NCBI GenBank assembly: GCA_900314645.1
Contig: OMWB01000005.1
Coordinates: 62,001-126,000, forward strand
Length of the DNA stretch: 64,000 nucleotides
Source of the DNA: an uncultured Actinomycetes bacterium
GTDB lineage: Bacteria; Actinomycetota; Coriobacteriia; Coriobacteriales; Atopobiaceae
Reading direction: 5' to 3'
Shown: positions 1-8,329 of the stretch, in pieces
How positions within the stretch are numbered: the stretch's first letter is position 1
Layout: every line of letters starts with the position of its first letter
Notes under the pieces: generated by a model
What the model was told of the DNA's origin: nothing
The model's input: the letters and a program-made list of their open reading frames with translations, nothing else
The model's database searches: none
Position numbers and translations under genes: made by a program

Positions 1-1063
1 CGTGCACCACCATCACGGCGAGCTTCCGTGCAGCCAGGCCGTCGGGCAGCTTGCCCTCAATGGTCAGCCGCACGTCTACCGCCGCCGCTGCCTTGCACAG
101 CAACTCCCAGTCATCAACTATCATTTCTGTCTGCCCCACATCCTCAAGCAGGTGTGTAACCCGATGCCAAAGAGCAAGCAACTGCTCTCGATCACGCTGG
201 TCTGGGCTCTGTCGCTCGTAAGCGCGCAGTGCCACCATTGCACGGCCGACCTCGTTGTGCACGCGGACCTTCATGGCGAGCGCCTCTTCCTCGCGCGTAA
301 GCTGCACAAGGTCTCGGCCGTAAGCACGCAGTCGCTCATTCACCTCTGCCATTTGACGATTACGCTCGTCAAGCTGCATAAGCAGTGCATGCTCTTCAGT
401 CACATCTGCCGCAATGGTCTCGGTGAGCTCGACGCCATCAATCGCGAGCGCCCGTCGCGAGAACTGCCAGCTACGACCGTCGGTCGCGACAAGGAGCGCC
501 CTCCCCGCCTCTGAGTCAACATCTTCCACCGCGTAGTCTTGGTTGCAGGCGCCACAACAGAGGCGGCCCCATAGCGTACGCTCGTTTTTCAGCGAGGTGC
601 CAAACGCATCGTGCGCAAGCGCATCCATCCGTATGTTGACCAACACCGGAGACCCATCAACTGAAGAGAAGCTCACACCGTCGGGCAGGGCGTCGATGGC
701 CTCCTTCACCGAATCTGGCGTGATTCGTGCCATTCGTTCATTACGGAGGAGCATAGCGAGACGTGCGATGACAATAATCAGCACGACAAGAAGCACGACA
801 TAGAGCCCAACCGGAAGAACCGATAGCACGTATGTCGGCGGCCCAACAAGCATGCTGGGGTTCGTGACTTGATAACAGGCAAAATCAATCGCCCACATGA
901 GGAGCAGTGAGGCAGCAAAGGCGCCTGCAGAATACACGCGCACGCGACCGAGCCCAAGCATCCAGGTCTCGACCAGCACGTACGTAGCAACGACCAGCAG
1001 CACTAGGCTCACAAAGCCCAGCACGCCGGGAACCAAAGTGCCAAAAGATCCGATCGCGGTCAT
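1..1063 (-). CDS. membrane sensor histidine kinase, partial (C-terminus off window)
   Basis: The frame is open from the ATG at 1063 to the window edge, about 354 residues, and is cut before its ATP-binding domain. The first ~90 residues are hydrophobic helices. A PAS-like stretch follows (LPDGVSFSSVDGSPVLVN), then a coiled region ending in KVRVHNEVGRAMVALRAY. That last segment resembles the phospho-acceptor helix of LytS/NarX-like kinases, with the His as candidate site. The ATG overlaps the stop of the upstream gene (ATGA, 4 bases), so the two are probably translationally coupled. The HATPase domain would lie left of position 1 and cannot be seen. Histidine-kinase identity is inferred from the DHp-like segment and the neighbour. 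No ligand can be predicted. Confidence 0.7.
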   Translation of the reverse strand, partial: MTAIGSFGTLVPGVLGFVSLVLLVVATYVLVETWMLGLGRVRVYSAGAFAASLLLMWAIDFACYQVTNPSMLVGPPTYVLSVLPVGLYVVLLVVLIIVIARLAMLLRNERMARITPDSVKEAIDALPDGVSFSSVDGSPVLVNIRMDALAHDAFGTSLKNERTLWGRLCCGACNQDYAVEDVDSEAGRALLVATDGRSWQFSRRALAIDGVELTETIAADVTEEHALLMQLDERNRQMAEVNERLRAYGRDLVQLTREEEALAMKVRVHNEVGRAMVALRAYERQSPDQRDREQLLALWHRVTHLLEDVGQTEMIVDDWELLCKAAAAVDVRLTIEGKLPDGLAARKLAVMVVH

Positions 1064-2664
1064 GACAGCTCACCCGCCAGCAAAGCTGAAGCCTCAACGA
1101 TGAGCGGCACGTCCGCGGTGAGCTCGCAACGCATCTCAAGGACCTCATTCACGTGGCTGATCGAGATGCACACGCGAGAAAGCGACATGAGCGATTCCTC
1201 CACCGCTTCCTCGAATGCTGCATAGGCTCGCAGGGCATCGTCTGCCAGAATCCTCCCGACGGGATCAAGGTGCAGCTCCACCCCCACGCCAAGTGAACGC
1301 AAGCACTCGGCGGACTCCCCAAGGGCAAGGGCGAGCTCGCGGGTGTCCACGAGCCCTCCTTCACCAAGCAGTGTGATGTTGGAACAGCGCTTGATGTAGG
1401 CGGCGAACACGGCCGCACGGTGCATCGCAGCAAGAAACTCCTCGTCATCCTCGGGCATCGAGTCAAGCATTGCCTCAAGGGTGGCAAGCTGGTCGGCGGT
1501 GTTTTCGACCACGTGCTCCACGAGCTCTTGTCGCTGGGCGAGTGCCTCGCGACTATGGACCAGCTCGTTTTCTGCGGCGAGCATCGAACGTTCCTGCGCA
1601 AGCGAGTCACCCAGATCCTCAAGGCGTTCCCTGAGGGCATGTACCGTAGAGAGATCACGCACCCAAAAGGCAGTGCCGCCCACCACCCGATGCGCGACAA
1701 GCAGGTCATCTCCCCCTGCAAGCGCCACTGGCTGTTCGAGTGCCTGCTCAACCTGGGCTGCTGTGACGACGGGGGCATCTTTGGCAACGTTTACCAGGTT
1801 ACCGTGGGAGTCGACAAACCCGCCGCGCAAGGACGAAGCCTGCCAGAGGGCACCATACCCCTCATTAACAGGGAAAAAGCCTGCCATCACCATGGCTTCC
1901 ATGAAAGCAACGGTGAGGATGCAGGTAATGTCGGGGAATTCGAAAGCAGTTCTCAGAGCCGGAATGTGGGTTACGGGCCCGAACAAGGGGAGAAGGCACA
2001 CCATCAGAATTATGACGAGAAACGGCATAACCGTCGTGAGGCTGAGCTTTGCGCGCGCAAAGGTTTGACGCGTCACTATGAGGCAGCTTATGGCCATCAG
2101 TGCTGACCAAACCCATACCGCGTAAAAGACCACATTGTGCGAGTACTCAGACTCGTTATAGACGCCCACGGCAAGGTCGTTGTCAAAGCGAAACGCAAGC
2201 TGATGAAAATCGTTGGTGAGCATGAGCATTGAGAGAATCGCCGGCACCGCGAGCAGAAAGTACCAGCGACGATCAACAGCGTCGTTTTGCCGCCGTCCCA
2301 TGTAAAGCGTGGACAGGAACAGCAGCGTTGGGACAAACGAGATGGGCACATAGTAGGCGTACCAGAGGAGTCTCGAGAGCGTCGTTCCGTTTAGAACGAA
2401 TTCGTACTTGAACGTCTGCGTGAAGAGGAGCAGTAAGAGGAGCACGACGATAAGCGAACAGATAACAAGCACCTCTCGGCGCACGAAGCGTCGGCGCAGG
2501 AAGCGCCACCAAAGGATGAGCCCCACCACATGGCATGCAAAGGAGATGGGAGTGTAGCTAACGCTGACGGGCGTGACATGCACGTACCATCGAATGACAG
2601 CGCCGAGAACTACGCAAGCCAACAGGGCAAGGTAGGCCTGGCGCGTCTCTTTGCTCAGGTGCAT
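1060..2664 (-). CDS. 7TM sensor protein, kinase-like but lacking clear catalytic motifs
   Basis: 534 residues. Residues 1 to about 270 contain seven or eight hydrophobic helices like the 7TM N-terminus of some Firmicute and Actinobacterial sensor kinases. A coiled segment (~320-380) and a soluble domain follow. The soluble part has an AAYIKRCSNITLLGE-type segment known from this kinase family, but I see no phospho-acceptor His box and no convincing N or G1 ATP-binding box. It may be a degenerate or accessory kinase subunit. The start ATG at 2664 has GGAGG four bases upstream. Its stop overlaps the next gene by ATGA, implying a stoichiometric pair with the more complete kinase. No response regulator is visible inside the window. 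Confidence 0.65.
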   Translation of the reverse strand: MHLSKETRQAYLALLACVVLGAVIRWYVHVTPVSVSYTPISFACHVVGLILWWRFLRRRFVRREVLVICSLIVVLLLLLLFTQTFKYEFVLNGTTLSRLLWYAYYVPISFVPTLLFLSTLYMGRRQNDAVDRRWYFLLAVPAILSMLMLTNDFHQLAFRFDNDLAVGVYNESEYSHNVVFYAVWVWSALMAISCLIVTRQTFARAKLSLTTVMPFLVIILMVCLLPLFGPVTHIPALRTAFEFPDITCILTVAFMEAMVMAGFFPVNEGYGALWQASSLRGGFVDSHGNLVNVAKDAPVVTAAQVEQALEQPVALAGGDDLLVAHRVVGGTAFWVRDLSTVHALRERLEDLGDSLAQERSMLAAENELVHSREALAQRQELVEHVVENTADQLATLEAMLDSMPEDDEEFLAAMHRAAVFAAYIKRCSNITLLGEGGLVDTRELALALGESAECLRSLGVGVELHLDPVGRILADDALRAYAAFEEAVEESLMSLSRVCISISHVNEVLEMRCELTADVPLIVEASALLAGELS

Positions 2665-2795
2665 GTCACCTCCCCACCAAAAAAAGCCCGTCCGCCCGTC
2701 CGTATAGCCGCGTCAGCATCCGACAAGCAAAGCACGCATGCCTTCATGCTCCGTGCAGTTGAGTCAGAGCCGTCGAAACCACCTACTCGTATCTG

Positions 2796-3113
2796 CTAGA
2801 CGCTGATATTCACCGTCGCATCGGCATCCCTCATGGTCTCGGCGACCCTCTTCATCCTGTCTGCGAGCTTTTCGAGCTTCTCAATCTCCGCATTGATAAG
2901 TAGGCCAGTGTCACGGAATACTTTTACGAACTCGTCTTTCCTTTGCCAATTGCCACCCGTTTTAACATTTGTTCCAGCCGAGCTGACAAGGTTACCTGCA
3001 TTTATGTTGACGAGCAGCCCCTTGAAGCGGTCGGCGATAGCATCTAAGGCAACGTAATCACACGAGATGTCGTAGTTATACGTAACGGAGTCTTGTTCTT
3101 TAGCCATCGTCAA
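2796..3113 (-). CDS. small ESX/WXG100-like protein, last gene of the T7SS operon
   Basis: About 103-105 residues, mostly two predicted amphipathic helices joined by a turn carrying GGNWQRKDEF. This is a relaxed W-x-G type hairpin as in ESX secretion substrates and their chaperone-like partners. Two starts are possible. TTG at 3113 has the Shine-Dalgarno GGAAGGA seven bases upstream, whereas ATG at 3107 is 13 bases from it, so TTG fits better. The C-terminus lacks a clear YxxxD/E export signal. It lies 32 bases after the stop of the 3146-3472 gene. Its role as T7SS substrate or partner is inferred from fold and position. Confidence 0.6.
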   Translation of the reverse strand: MTMAKEQDSVTYNYDISCDYVALDAIADRFKGLLVNINAGNLVSSAGTNVKTGGNWQRKDEFVKVFRDTGLLINAEIEKLEKLADRMKRVAETMRDADATVNISV

Positions 3114-3145
3114 TCACGATTCCTTCCGTTTGTCTGATTTTGCTA

Positions 3146-3472
3146 CTACTGCTGAAGCGAGGGGGTTTCGTTGTATCGATAGGGGCTATCGGTACCCGCA
3201 AGCAGTTCGTTGCACGCCTTCTTCAAGGCAACCTCATTGTTCAGAATCGTCTGAAGGGTTTGATCGAGACCGGTCGTGATGGCATCGATGGTTCCTATGA
3301 GCTTTTCGCCATACGGGTCTTCCCAGATGTTAAGCCCTTCAACGATGACCTCGGTACGAATGTCGTCAACCAGTTTGAAGATCATCTCCTCGGCTTGAGA
3401 GAGATTATGGATTGCAAGGTCAATTGCACTGGGGTCAATCGAGTAGCCGTCCTTTGTCGGAATATCAGGCAT
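3146..3472 (-). CDS. small ESX/WXG100-like protein
   Basis: 108 residues, predicted helical. The central turn NIWEDPYGEKLIG replaces a canonical W-x-G. I chose ATG 3472, which has AAGGAG five bases upstream. The longer in-frame reading from TTG 3487 would swallow that ribosome site. It sits between the FHA-DUF6382 gene and the final ESX-like gene of the operon. It may be secreted, or may form a dimer with the neighbouring small protein. Sequence similarity to named families is weak, so the assignment rests on length, helicity and context. Confidence 0.6.
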   Translation of the reverse strand: MPDIPTKDGYSIDPSAIDLAIHNLSQAEEMIFKLVDDIRTEVIVEGLNIWEDPYGEKLIGTIDAITTGLDQTLQTILNNEVALKKACNELLAGTDSPYRYNETPSLQQ

Positions 3473-3514
3473 CTTTGCTCCTTTCAAGCTGATGAGCGCA
3501 CAACGCGCCTCAAC

Positions 3515-4726
3515 CTATACTGCATGTACAAATAGGACCTCGTCGGCCAGCCGAAACTGCTGACCGAAGCCTGTTGCCATAGTCTGTTGCGCACCAAGGC
3601 GCACACCGTTCACCCACACGCCGTTAGCGGCACCGAGGTCGGTAACAAACACCTGCTGCCCGTCAAAAACGACGGACGCGTGCACGCGACTGAGCTTGGG
3701 GTTTCCCAGTAGGCGTATACCGCATGCCGAGCCGCGCCCCACTCTGACCTCGGCACCGATAGGAATGCTGTGCTGCTCGCCCGTGGACACACGTACCAGA
3801 AACGCCTTCTTCTCGGGGGTAGGTGCTGGAACAGGCACTGGCATCGGCACGGAAGCTGATACTGGCGCTGGCGTCGGAGTGGATGTCCGTTCAGGCATCG
3901 GCGTCAAAACAGGTTTTGGCTCGGGAGCTGCCACAGGGGCTGGCGTCTGCACGACAACAGGCACAGGGGCCTGGACTTGCTCCTGAGCGGACTTTTCGTT
4001 CTCATCGGCAACAAGTCCCGAAAGTGGGCTCCAAAAGAGCGTCCCACTACTCGCCGATGCGGGTGGTTTGGCTCCACCGGCAGTCGCCCATGCGGAGCCT
4101 TCCTCCGGCTCTGTCACCGTGAGACGTGGCTCGGGCACCTGAGCAGGTTCGTCGGCTCCATGTTCCTCGGCCTCCACAAAACGCTTGAACGCATTGGAAG
4201 AAAAGACATCAGCCTGATCGACCACGAAAGAACCCAGCCGACGTGAGAGGCCTTTAGCATCGGGGCTGGTAAAGCGCAGCGCTTCATCATTTCCGATGGC
4301 CCTGAGCAACGCAAGCGGGCTATTTCGTTCCGTGAAGGGCTGCTCCTCGAGGGGCACCATCACGAAACGCGGAGAACAGCATGCGTTCACGAACACAAAT
4401 TCGGGGTCGAAGATGAGGCCTTCGGCACGCAGGCGCAGCTCGCCGCAGAGGTCAAACAGATGCTGGACAGCGTGCATAAGCCCCAGCAGCTCGTCAGTAC
4501 CCATAGAGCGCTTGGCGAGAAACGTGCGCAAGCTCCAAAGGCCCTCGACGTCATAGTGCAGAATCGTGCCCACACGCTGGGTTTCGTACGAGAATGGCAG
4601 CAAGAGGCTTGAGGTGCATCCGGCGAGCGTCTTGGCGCGCTTCTCGTCCAGAGCCTCCCCACGCTGGACCGCAACGACCAGCTCACGTCGGTTTGACTTG
4701 CCGTTACGGATGAACTTGGTCTTCAT
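3515..4726 (-). CDS. DUF6382 (YukC/EssB-like) protein with C-terminal FHA domain
   Basis: 403 residues. Residues 1-150 match the DUF6382 pattern (ILHYDVEGLWSLRTFL and FDPEFVFVNACCSPRFVMVPL), a domain related to the pseudokinase part of YukC/EssB type VII components. A Pro/Val/Ala-rich linker spans about 200-305. Residues 311-403 are a complete FHA domain: Gly330-Arg331, Ser346-x-x-His349 and Asn373 occupy the usual phosphothreonine-binding positions. No membrane helix is visible, so it should be cytoplasmic. In this operon it is the best candidate reader of phospho-Thr placed by the kinase at 21780-23744. Its upstream neighbour (4729-5427) is a shorter paralogue without FHA and ends two bases before this start. 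Confidence 0.8.
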   Translation of the reverse strand: MKTKFIRNGKSNRRELVVAVQRGEALDEKRAKTLAGCTSSLLLPFSYETQRVGTILHYDVEGLWSLRTFLAKRSMGTDELLGLMHAVQHLFDLCGELRLRAEGLIFDPEFVFVNACCSPRFVMVPLEEQPFTERNSPLALLRAIGNDEALRFTSPDAKGLSRRLGSFVVDQADVFSSNAFKRFVEAEEHGADEPAQVPEPRLTVTEPEEGSAWATAGGAKPPASASSGTLFWSPLSGLVADENEKSAQEQVQAPVPVVVQTPAPVAAPEPKPVLTPMPERTSTPTPAPVSASVPMPVPVPAPTPEKKAFLVRVSTGEQHSIPIGAEVRVGRGSACGIRLLGNPKLSRVHASVVFDGQQVFVTDLGAANGVWVNGVRLGAQQTMATGFGQQFRLADEVLFVHAV

Positions 4727-4728
4727 GA

Positions 4729-5427
4729 CTACGCATCCTCCCCATTATCAAATGACGAGAAGAGCGAATCCATAAAGGCAATCTGGTCGGCGTCAGCGGA
4801 GGGCGTCTTGTCTGTGTCCCATAGCGCGGTTTTCTGCGTTGAAGAGCGCCTGATCTCAGGAAATTCGTCATCAAGGAAGCCGCGGAAGTCGTTCAGCGAG
4901 AAGACCCCCTTCGTGAGCACAAACTTACGCAGGCGCTCAGAAATCGTGGAGCATGCCTGTGAGTCAAAGCGCAGACGCCTGCTCGAGAGCGCTCCAAGCA
5001 CCAGAAGCGGGCTGTTCTGCGTGGCGTCGTAGGCCACCCCATCGAGAGGGACATAGATGAAGCGCGGCTCATCCTGCTCGGTCAGGTAGACATGATCAAT
5101 GTCGAAAAGGATGCGCTCAATGAGACGCGTGCCCGATGCGCACTCGGTAGCCACACGCTCGATGCCCTCGAGGACCGTGTAGTAGCCGTCCTGGTCCCAC
5201 ACTTTGGGCAGCCGTCGTTTGAGGGCCTTGAGGCCCGTAATGTCATAAGCGAGCTGCAGCTTTGAGCTGCGCGCTTTATCAGGGTCATAGTCCACAGGTA
5301 GCAGGTACGCGCTGTTAACGTGCGTGAGCCAGTTGGCGCCACTCACATCGAGTGTTTCGCCGCGCTGGGGAGTCACCTGCAACTCGGTGCGTCCCAACTT
5401 CCAATTGCGTGCTACCTGCGTCTTCAT
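4729..5427 (-). CDS. DUF6382 (YukC/EssB-like) protein without FHA
   Basis: 232 residues, a paralogue of the N-terminal part of the following gene. It shares the opening MKTxxxRNxK, the LQLAYDITGLKALKRRL segment and the FDIDHVYLTEQDEPRFIYVPLDG strand motif. It ends after an acidic tail and has no FHA domain, no membrane helix and no signal peptide. DUF6382 proteins usually accompany type VII secretion genes. A role in assembling or gating the EssC complex is inferred from that association. Start ATG 5427 has AGAGGGA upstream. The tandem pair probably arose by duplication, with the FHA module gained or lost afterwards. Confidence 0.75.
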   Translation of the reverse strand: MKTQVARNWKLGRTELQVTPQRGETLDVSGANWLTHVNSAYLLPVDYDPDKARSSKLQLAYDITGLKALKRRLPKVWDQDGYYTVLEGIERVATECASGTRLIERILFDIDHVYLTEQDEPRFIYVPLDGVAYDATQNSPLLVLGALSSRRLRFDSQACSTISERLRKFVLTKGVFSLNDFRGFLDDEFPEIRRSSTQKTALWDTDKTPSADADQIAFMDSLFSSFDNGEDA

Positions 5428-5439
5428 TCGCTTATCCCT

Positions 5440-5715
5440 CTAGATCAACGCCGCAGGCGATCCGTCCATCATCTGCCCGTGGCTCACATAGAACTTGAAC
5501 GTCTCCCTCGGGTTGAGGACAGCGCCTTCACCCTCTCCTGCAAGAAGCATGAGGTCCACGTCTTCGGTGGCTGCATAGCGAACTTGCTCGCGCGTCGCTA
5601 GGATGCGTGACATGAGCCGTGCGCCTTCCTCAATTGTGAGATCGAGTGGCACGCGGAACTCGTAGGTGCGCTGGGTGGCGGGAAGGAGCACGTTCAGCAG
5701 GACCTTGTTCTTCAT
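5440..5715 (-). CDS. YukD/EsaB-like ubiquitin-fold T7SS protein
   Basis: 91 residues with the alternating strand-helix pattern of the small ubiquitin-like YukD/EsaB family: VLLNVLLPATQRTYEFRVP, then a helix around EEGARLMSRIL, then strands ending FKFYVSHGQMMDGS. It is cytoplasmic and has no Gly-Gly tail. In Firmicute T7SSb systems EsaB/YukD is a conserved regulator or assembly factor, and finding it here supports a Yuk/Ess-like rather than mycobacterial Ecc-like system. The start at 5715 has GGGAGG upstream and overlaps the previous stop (ATGA), so translation is coupled to the DUF4176 gene. Confidence 0.75.
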   Translation of the reverse strand: MKNKVLLNVLLPATQRTYEFRVPLDLTIEEGARLMSRILATREQVRYAATEDVDLMLLAGEGEGAVLNPRETFKFYVSHGQMMDGSPAALI

Positions 5716-6179
5716 GAGAGACCTCCCTCCCCATCCAGCAAATCGGGTTCAGGCTCATCGGGCAGGTCAAGCTCATCGAGAAAGTCTGGCTCAGGCTCGT
5801 CCTCTCCCATGTCGAAGGTGTAATAATCGCGCAGCTCGTAGTAGCGCTCAGGAGTCAAGGAATCAGCGAGCTCTCGCAGGCGGTTGTAGGCATCGGTTGT
5901 AGCTGCGTGGAAACGACGCACGGCTGCGACGCCGCGTTCCGCCTCGTCATCCCAAAAGCCACGATGGCAGACCTCGGCTACGGCTGACGAGTCGAACGCG
6001 AGTGCAGTGTCCTCCGAGATGAGCCCCATAGGATACGGGGCGCCCAGGTAGTCGGCAATCTCGTCTCCATCGAGATTAGGTTCGAAGCCCATCACCATGA
6101 CGAGCGCATCCGCGCCTTCAAGACGCACCACACTGCCCACGGGCAGGATGTCGCGCGCAACGGCAAATGCGTCAACCAT
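5712..6179 (-). CDS. DUF4176 protein (T7SS-associated) with acidic tail
   Basis: 155 residues. The N-terminal 70 residues match DUF4176: ILPVGSVVRLEG, then a valine-rich strand, then DYLGAPYPMGLI. This is a small beta-rich family repeatedly found in type VII loci. The C-terminal half is helical and ends in a highly acidic Asp/Glu/Pro segment. No signal peptide is present. It starts at ATG 6179 with GGAGG upstream, overlaps the preceding DUF4176 gene by 8 bases and the following YukD-like gene by ATGA. Its biochemical role is unknown; the association with T7SS is established only by gene neighbourhood. Confidence 0.7.
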   Translation of the reverse strand: MVDAFAVARDILPVGSVVRLEGADALVMVMGFEPNLDGDEIADYLGAPYPMGLISEDTALAFDSSAVAEVCHRGFWDDEAERGVAAVRRFHAATTDAYNRLRELADSLTPERYYELRDYYTFDMGEDEPEPDFLDELDLPDEPEPDLLDGEGGLS

Positions 6180-6510
6180 TGCCGCCTCCCTTCTGCATGA
6201 AGTCGGAGAGCAGCTTCGCGCTTGCCTCGTACTCGCTCGCCGGAATACCCGCGCTCTGATCTACCAGATTGCCAAAGTCCGCGAGGTACGAAGCGCCCTG
6301 ATCGTTTGCGTAACCCTCGTGCACGACAGACGAGACAGCACTTGCCGGCACCAGAGAGATGCTCATCGGGGTGACGTAGCCAAGGGGATATGGCACCACT
6401 AGGTAGCCCAGTCCCATCTGGTCTCCATCGCGCGCTACGCGATGACCTACCGCTACGAAACGTTTTCCCGCAATCTCGAGGACGCTACCGATGGCATGCA
6501 TGTCAGCCAA
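6172..6510 (-). CDS. DUF4176 protein (T7SS-associated)
   Basis: 112 residues. It carries the DUF4176 signature in compact form: AIGSVLEIAGKRFVAVGH followed by LGYLVVPYPLGYVTP. It is a paralogue of the next gene. The start is probably TTG 6510, because AGGTGA lies six bases upstream. The ATG at 6501 would be about 15 bases away. The TTG start overlaps the upstream gene by 8 bases, indicating tight coupling with the Ala/Gly-rich protein. It is cytoplasmic by sequence. Function is unknown beyond the operon context. Confidence 0.65.
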   Translation of the reverse strand: MADMHAIGSVLEIAGKRFVAVGHRVARDGDQMGLGYLVVPYPLGYVTPMSISLVPASAVSSVVHEGYANDQGASYLADFGNLVDQSAGIPASEYEASAKLLSDFMQKGGGNG

Positions 6511-7825
6511 TCAGATCACCTGCCTCCTCGCCACGCGTCACACCGACAATCTTGCTCTTGGTGTTGGATAGATTGACACGTGTCTTCTTCGCAGCACCCT
6601 TCACCTGGTCGACCACGTCACTCGCGAAGGGCTTGCACTTGGTCGTAACAAACTCGGCTACGTGCGCCACGGCCTCAGTGGTCTGCTCCCGCGTAGCATA
6701 CAGGGCAACGCCGCCACCGATGACCGCAGCCGCCTGCAAGCCGTACGCATGGGCAAACGACGCCAGCTGATCGCCGTATTGGGCGAAAAAGCCTCCCTCA
6801 GAGGCGAGGTCGGCCGCATCGTCGATGGCACCGGTGCCCCTCGCGCTGGCAGCGTCGGTCGAGGTGCTGGCGATATCGTCGAGCGCCTCCCCCGCTGCCC
6901 CGAGCTCCTCGCCATCGATGGTGTCGGAGAGGAGGTCGTTCGACCAGTCATCAAACGAGCCGAGGTCGCCGCCGCCTCCGCCTCCGCCTCCGCCGCCGCC
7001 GAAGCCCGAATCATCCATATCAAAGCTTGAGTCGCCAAAATCCGATCCAAGGCTTGAGGAGCCGAAATCAGATCCAAGCTCTTCGCCCGCGGCGGCAAGC
7101 TCCGCCGCCAAGGCAGCCTCAGCCTCCTCGGCAGCCTTCCGAGCCTCTTCCTGGCGCTTCCGTTCAGCCATGATTGCCTCGTAGAGCTCGGGGTCTTTCT
7201 CCTTGACTCCCGCGAGCCACTCGTCTTCCTCGGCCCTTTTGCGCTTCTCTTCGATCTCTGCCCAAAGCTCGGGCCAATGCTCACGAACGTAATCGTCTAT
7301 CGCCTGCTGTTCGGCAGCAGCCGCCGCAGCCGCGGCAGCGGTAGCTGCTGCGGCTGCGGCCGCCTCTTCCTCTTCCTTTTTGCGTTGGGCCTCTGCTGCG
7401 GCAGCAGCCTCATAGAAGCTCTCCGCATGGCTCTCGTTCTCAAAGCCCGAGGGCCTCTGGGCCAGACTCCCAGCCGCGTTGTACTCTTTTTCCTCGATTG
7501 CCCTCTCGGCTTTGACGCACTGGTTGTACACCTCCGCGAGAGCATGCCCGAGACTCCACGCAGTATCTCCTGCAGTCATAGCCCCAATGTAGGCGGCGGA
7601 AATGCGAGAGGGGGTGCCCAGCCGAGTCACGGCAGGATGGGACTCTTCCGACATGAAGGAACTAAAGATCTCGTCATGCCTCTCTTTGATCTCGCCATAA
7701 CCACGATGGGTACCCAGCTGCTTTGCAAGCGTGTAGTAGTCCGTCGCGAGGTCATTCACCTCTTCATAGGAGATGTGAAACCCGGTGGATGCCGAATTCG
7801 AGGATGAGAACATCAGGGTTGCCAT
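6503..7825 (-). CDS. Ala/Gly-rich coiled-coil protein, probable T7SS substrate or effector
   Basis: 440 residues. The N-terminal ~110 residues are helical and LXG/ESX-like in length. A coiled coil rich in Glu, Lys and long Ala runs spans about 130-250. A Ser/Asp/Gly stretch follows that contains eleven consecutive Gly. Near residue 370 there is one hydrophobic segment (LQAAAVIGGGVALYA), which may be a membrane helix. No Sec signal peptide is visible. The layout of helical head, long rod, flexible hinge and hydrophobic tail could fit a secreted effector or a cell-surface stalk, but I recognise no enzymatic domain. The Gly run is encoded by GGC/GGA repeats and could vary in length. Confidence 0.5.
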   Translation of the reverse strand: MATLMFSSSNSASTGFHISYEEVNDLATDYYTLAKQLGTHRGYGEIKERHDEIFSSFMSEESHPAVTRLGTPSRISAAYIGAMTAGDTAWSLGHALAEVYNQCVKAERAIEEKEYNAAGSLAQRPSGFENESHAESFYEAAAAAEAQRKKEEEEAAAAAAATAAAAAAAAAEQQAIDDYVREHWPELWAEIEEKRKRAEEDEWLAGVKEKDPELYEAIMAERKRQEEARKAAEEAEAALAAELAAAGEELGSDFGSSSLGSDFGDSSFDMDDSGFGGGGGGGGGGGDLGSFDDWSNDLLSDTIDGEELGAAGEALDDIASTSTDAASARGTGAIDDAADLASEGGFFAQYGDQLASFAHAYGLQAAAVIGGGVALYATREQTTEAVAHVAEFVTTKCKPFASDVVDQVKGAAKKTRVNLSNTKSKIVGVTRGEEAGDLIG

Positions 7826-7869
7826 AGGCTATTTCCTTGTCGTTGAAACAAGCCGCCTTCTTGCGGAGC

Positions 7870-8202
7870 TTAGACCTCGCTCCAGCTGGGAAGCTCAATG
7901 GACTCGGCGACAGCTGCGGCCTTCTTGTCTGCTTCTTGGTACTTGGTGAGCTTGTCCTCAAGCAGCTTCACGACACTGTTTAGGCTGTTGATGGCGGCCT
8001 CAATCGCCTTGATGTAGGCACCAATGGTGGCAATCATGGAGCTGGCGGCGCCGCCGGTGAAGATGTTGGCCGCGGAAAGGGCAGCCTGGACGCCCTGCAG
8101 GGCCTGCATAATGGTCTGGAGGGTGTTGGTCTTCTGTTTGTAGCCATTGACAGCCTCGCTCATGGCAGCGAAGTCGACGATGGTGACGCCATTCTCAGTC
8201 AT
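7870..8202 (-). CDS. small ESX-like helical protein
   Basis: 110 residues from ATG 8202, which has AAAGGAG about eight bases upstream. A longer reading to 8247 would include that ribosome site. It is helical, with an Ala/Gly-rich centre (AANIFTGGAASSMIATIGAY) where WXG100 proteins have their turn; no Trp is present there. The C-terminus ends ELPSWSEV, close to the ELPVWPEEIV end of the protein at 10077-10427. The two therefore share a C-terminal tag that could be a recognition signal. Membership in the ESX group is inferred from context and size. Confidence 0.6.
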   Translation of the reverse strand: MTENGVTIVDFAAMSEAVNGYKQKTNTLQTIMQALQGVQAALSAANIFTGGAASSMIATIGAYIKAIEAAINSLNSVVKLLEDKLTKYQEADKKAAAVAESIELPSWSEV

Positions 8203-8329
8203 GGTTCGTTCTCCTTTCGTGTGGCAGATGAGGGATGTTCCCTTCATGTGCCGTCATAACGCTCTGGCTCGTCTGCGGAGCAAAGGGAGGACCTTATTCC
8301 CTTTGCCGACTCATCTGTCCTCGCGTGCC

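Noticed and set aside
2665..2795. Rho-independent terminator after the T7SS operon
   Set aside because: There is a T-run on the minus strand (around 2679-2686), but the preceding GC-rich sequence is a direct, not inverted, repeat; no stem forms. No gene seen in this 131-base gap.
5440..5715. Small archaeal-type modifier (SAMP-like) ubiquitin
   Set aside because: No C-terminal Gly-Gly and the position in a T7SS operon fits YukD/EsaB.
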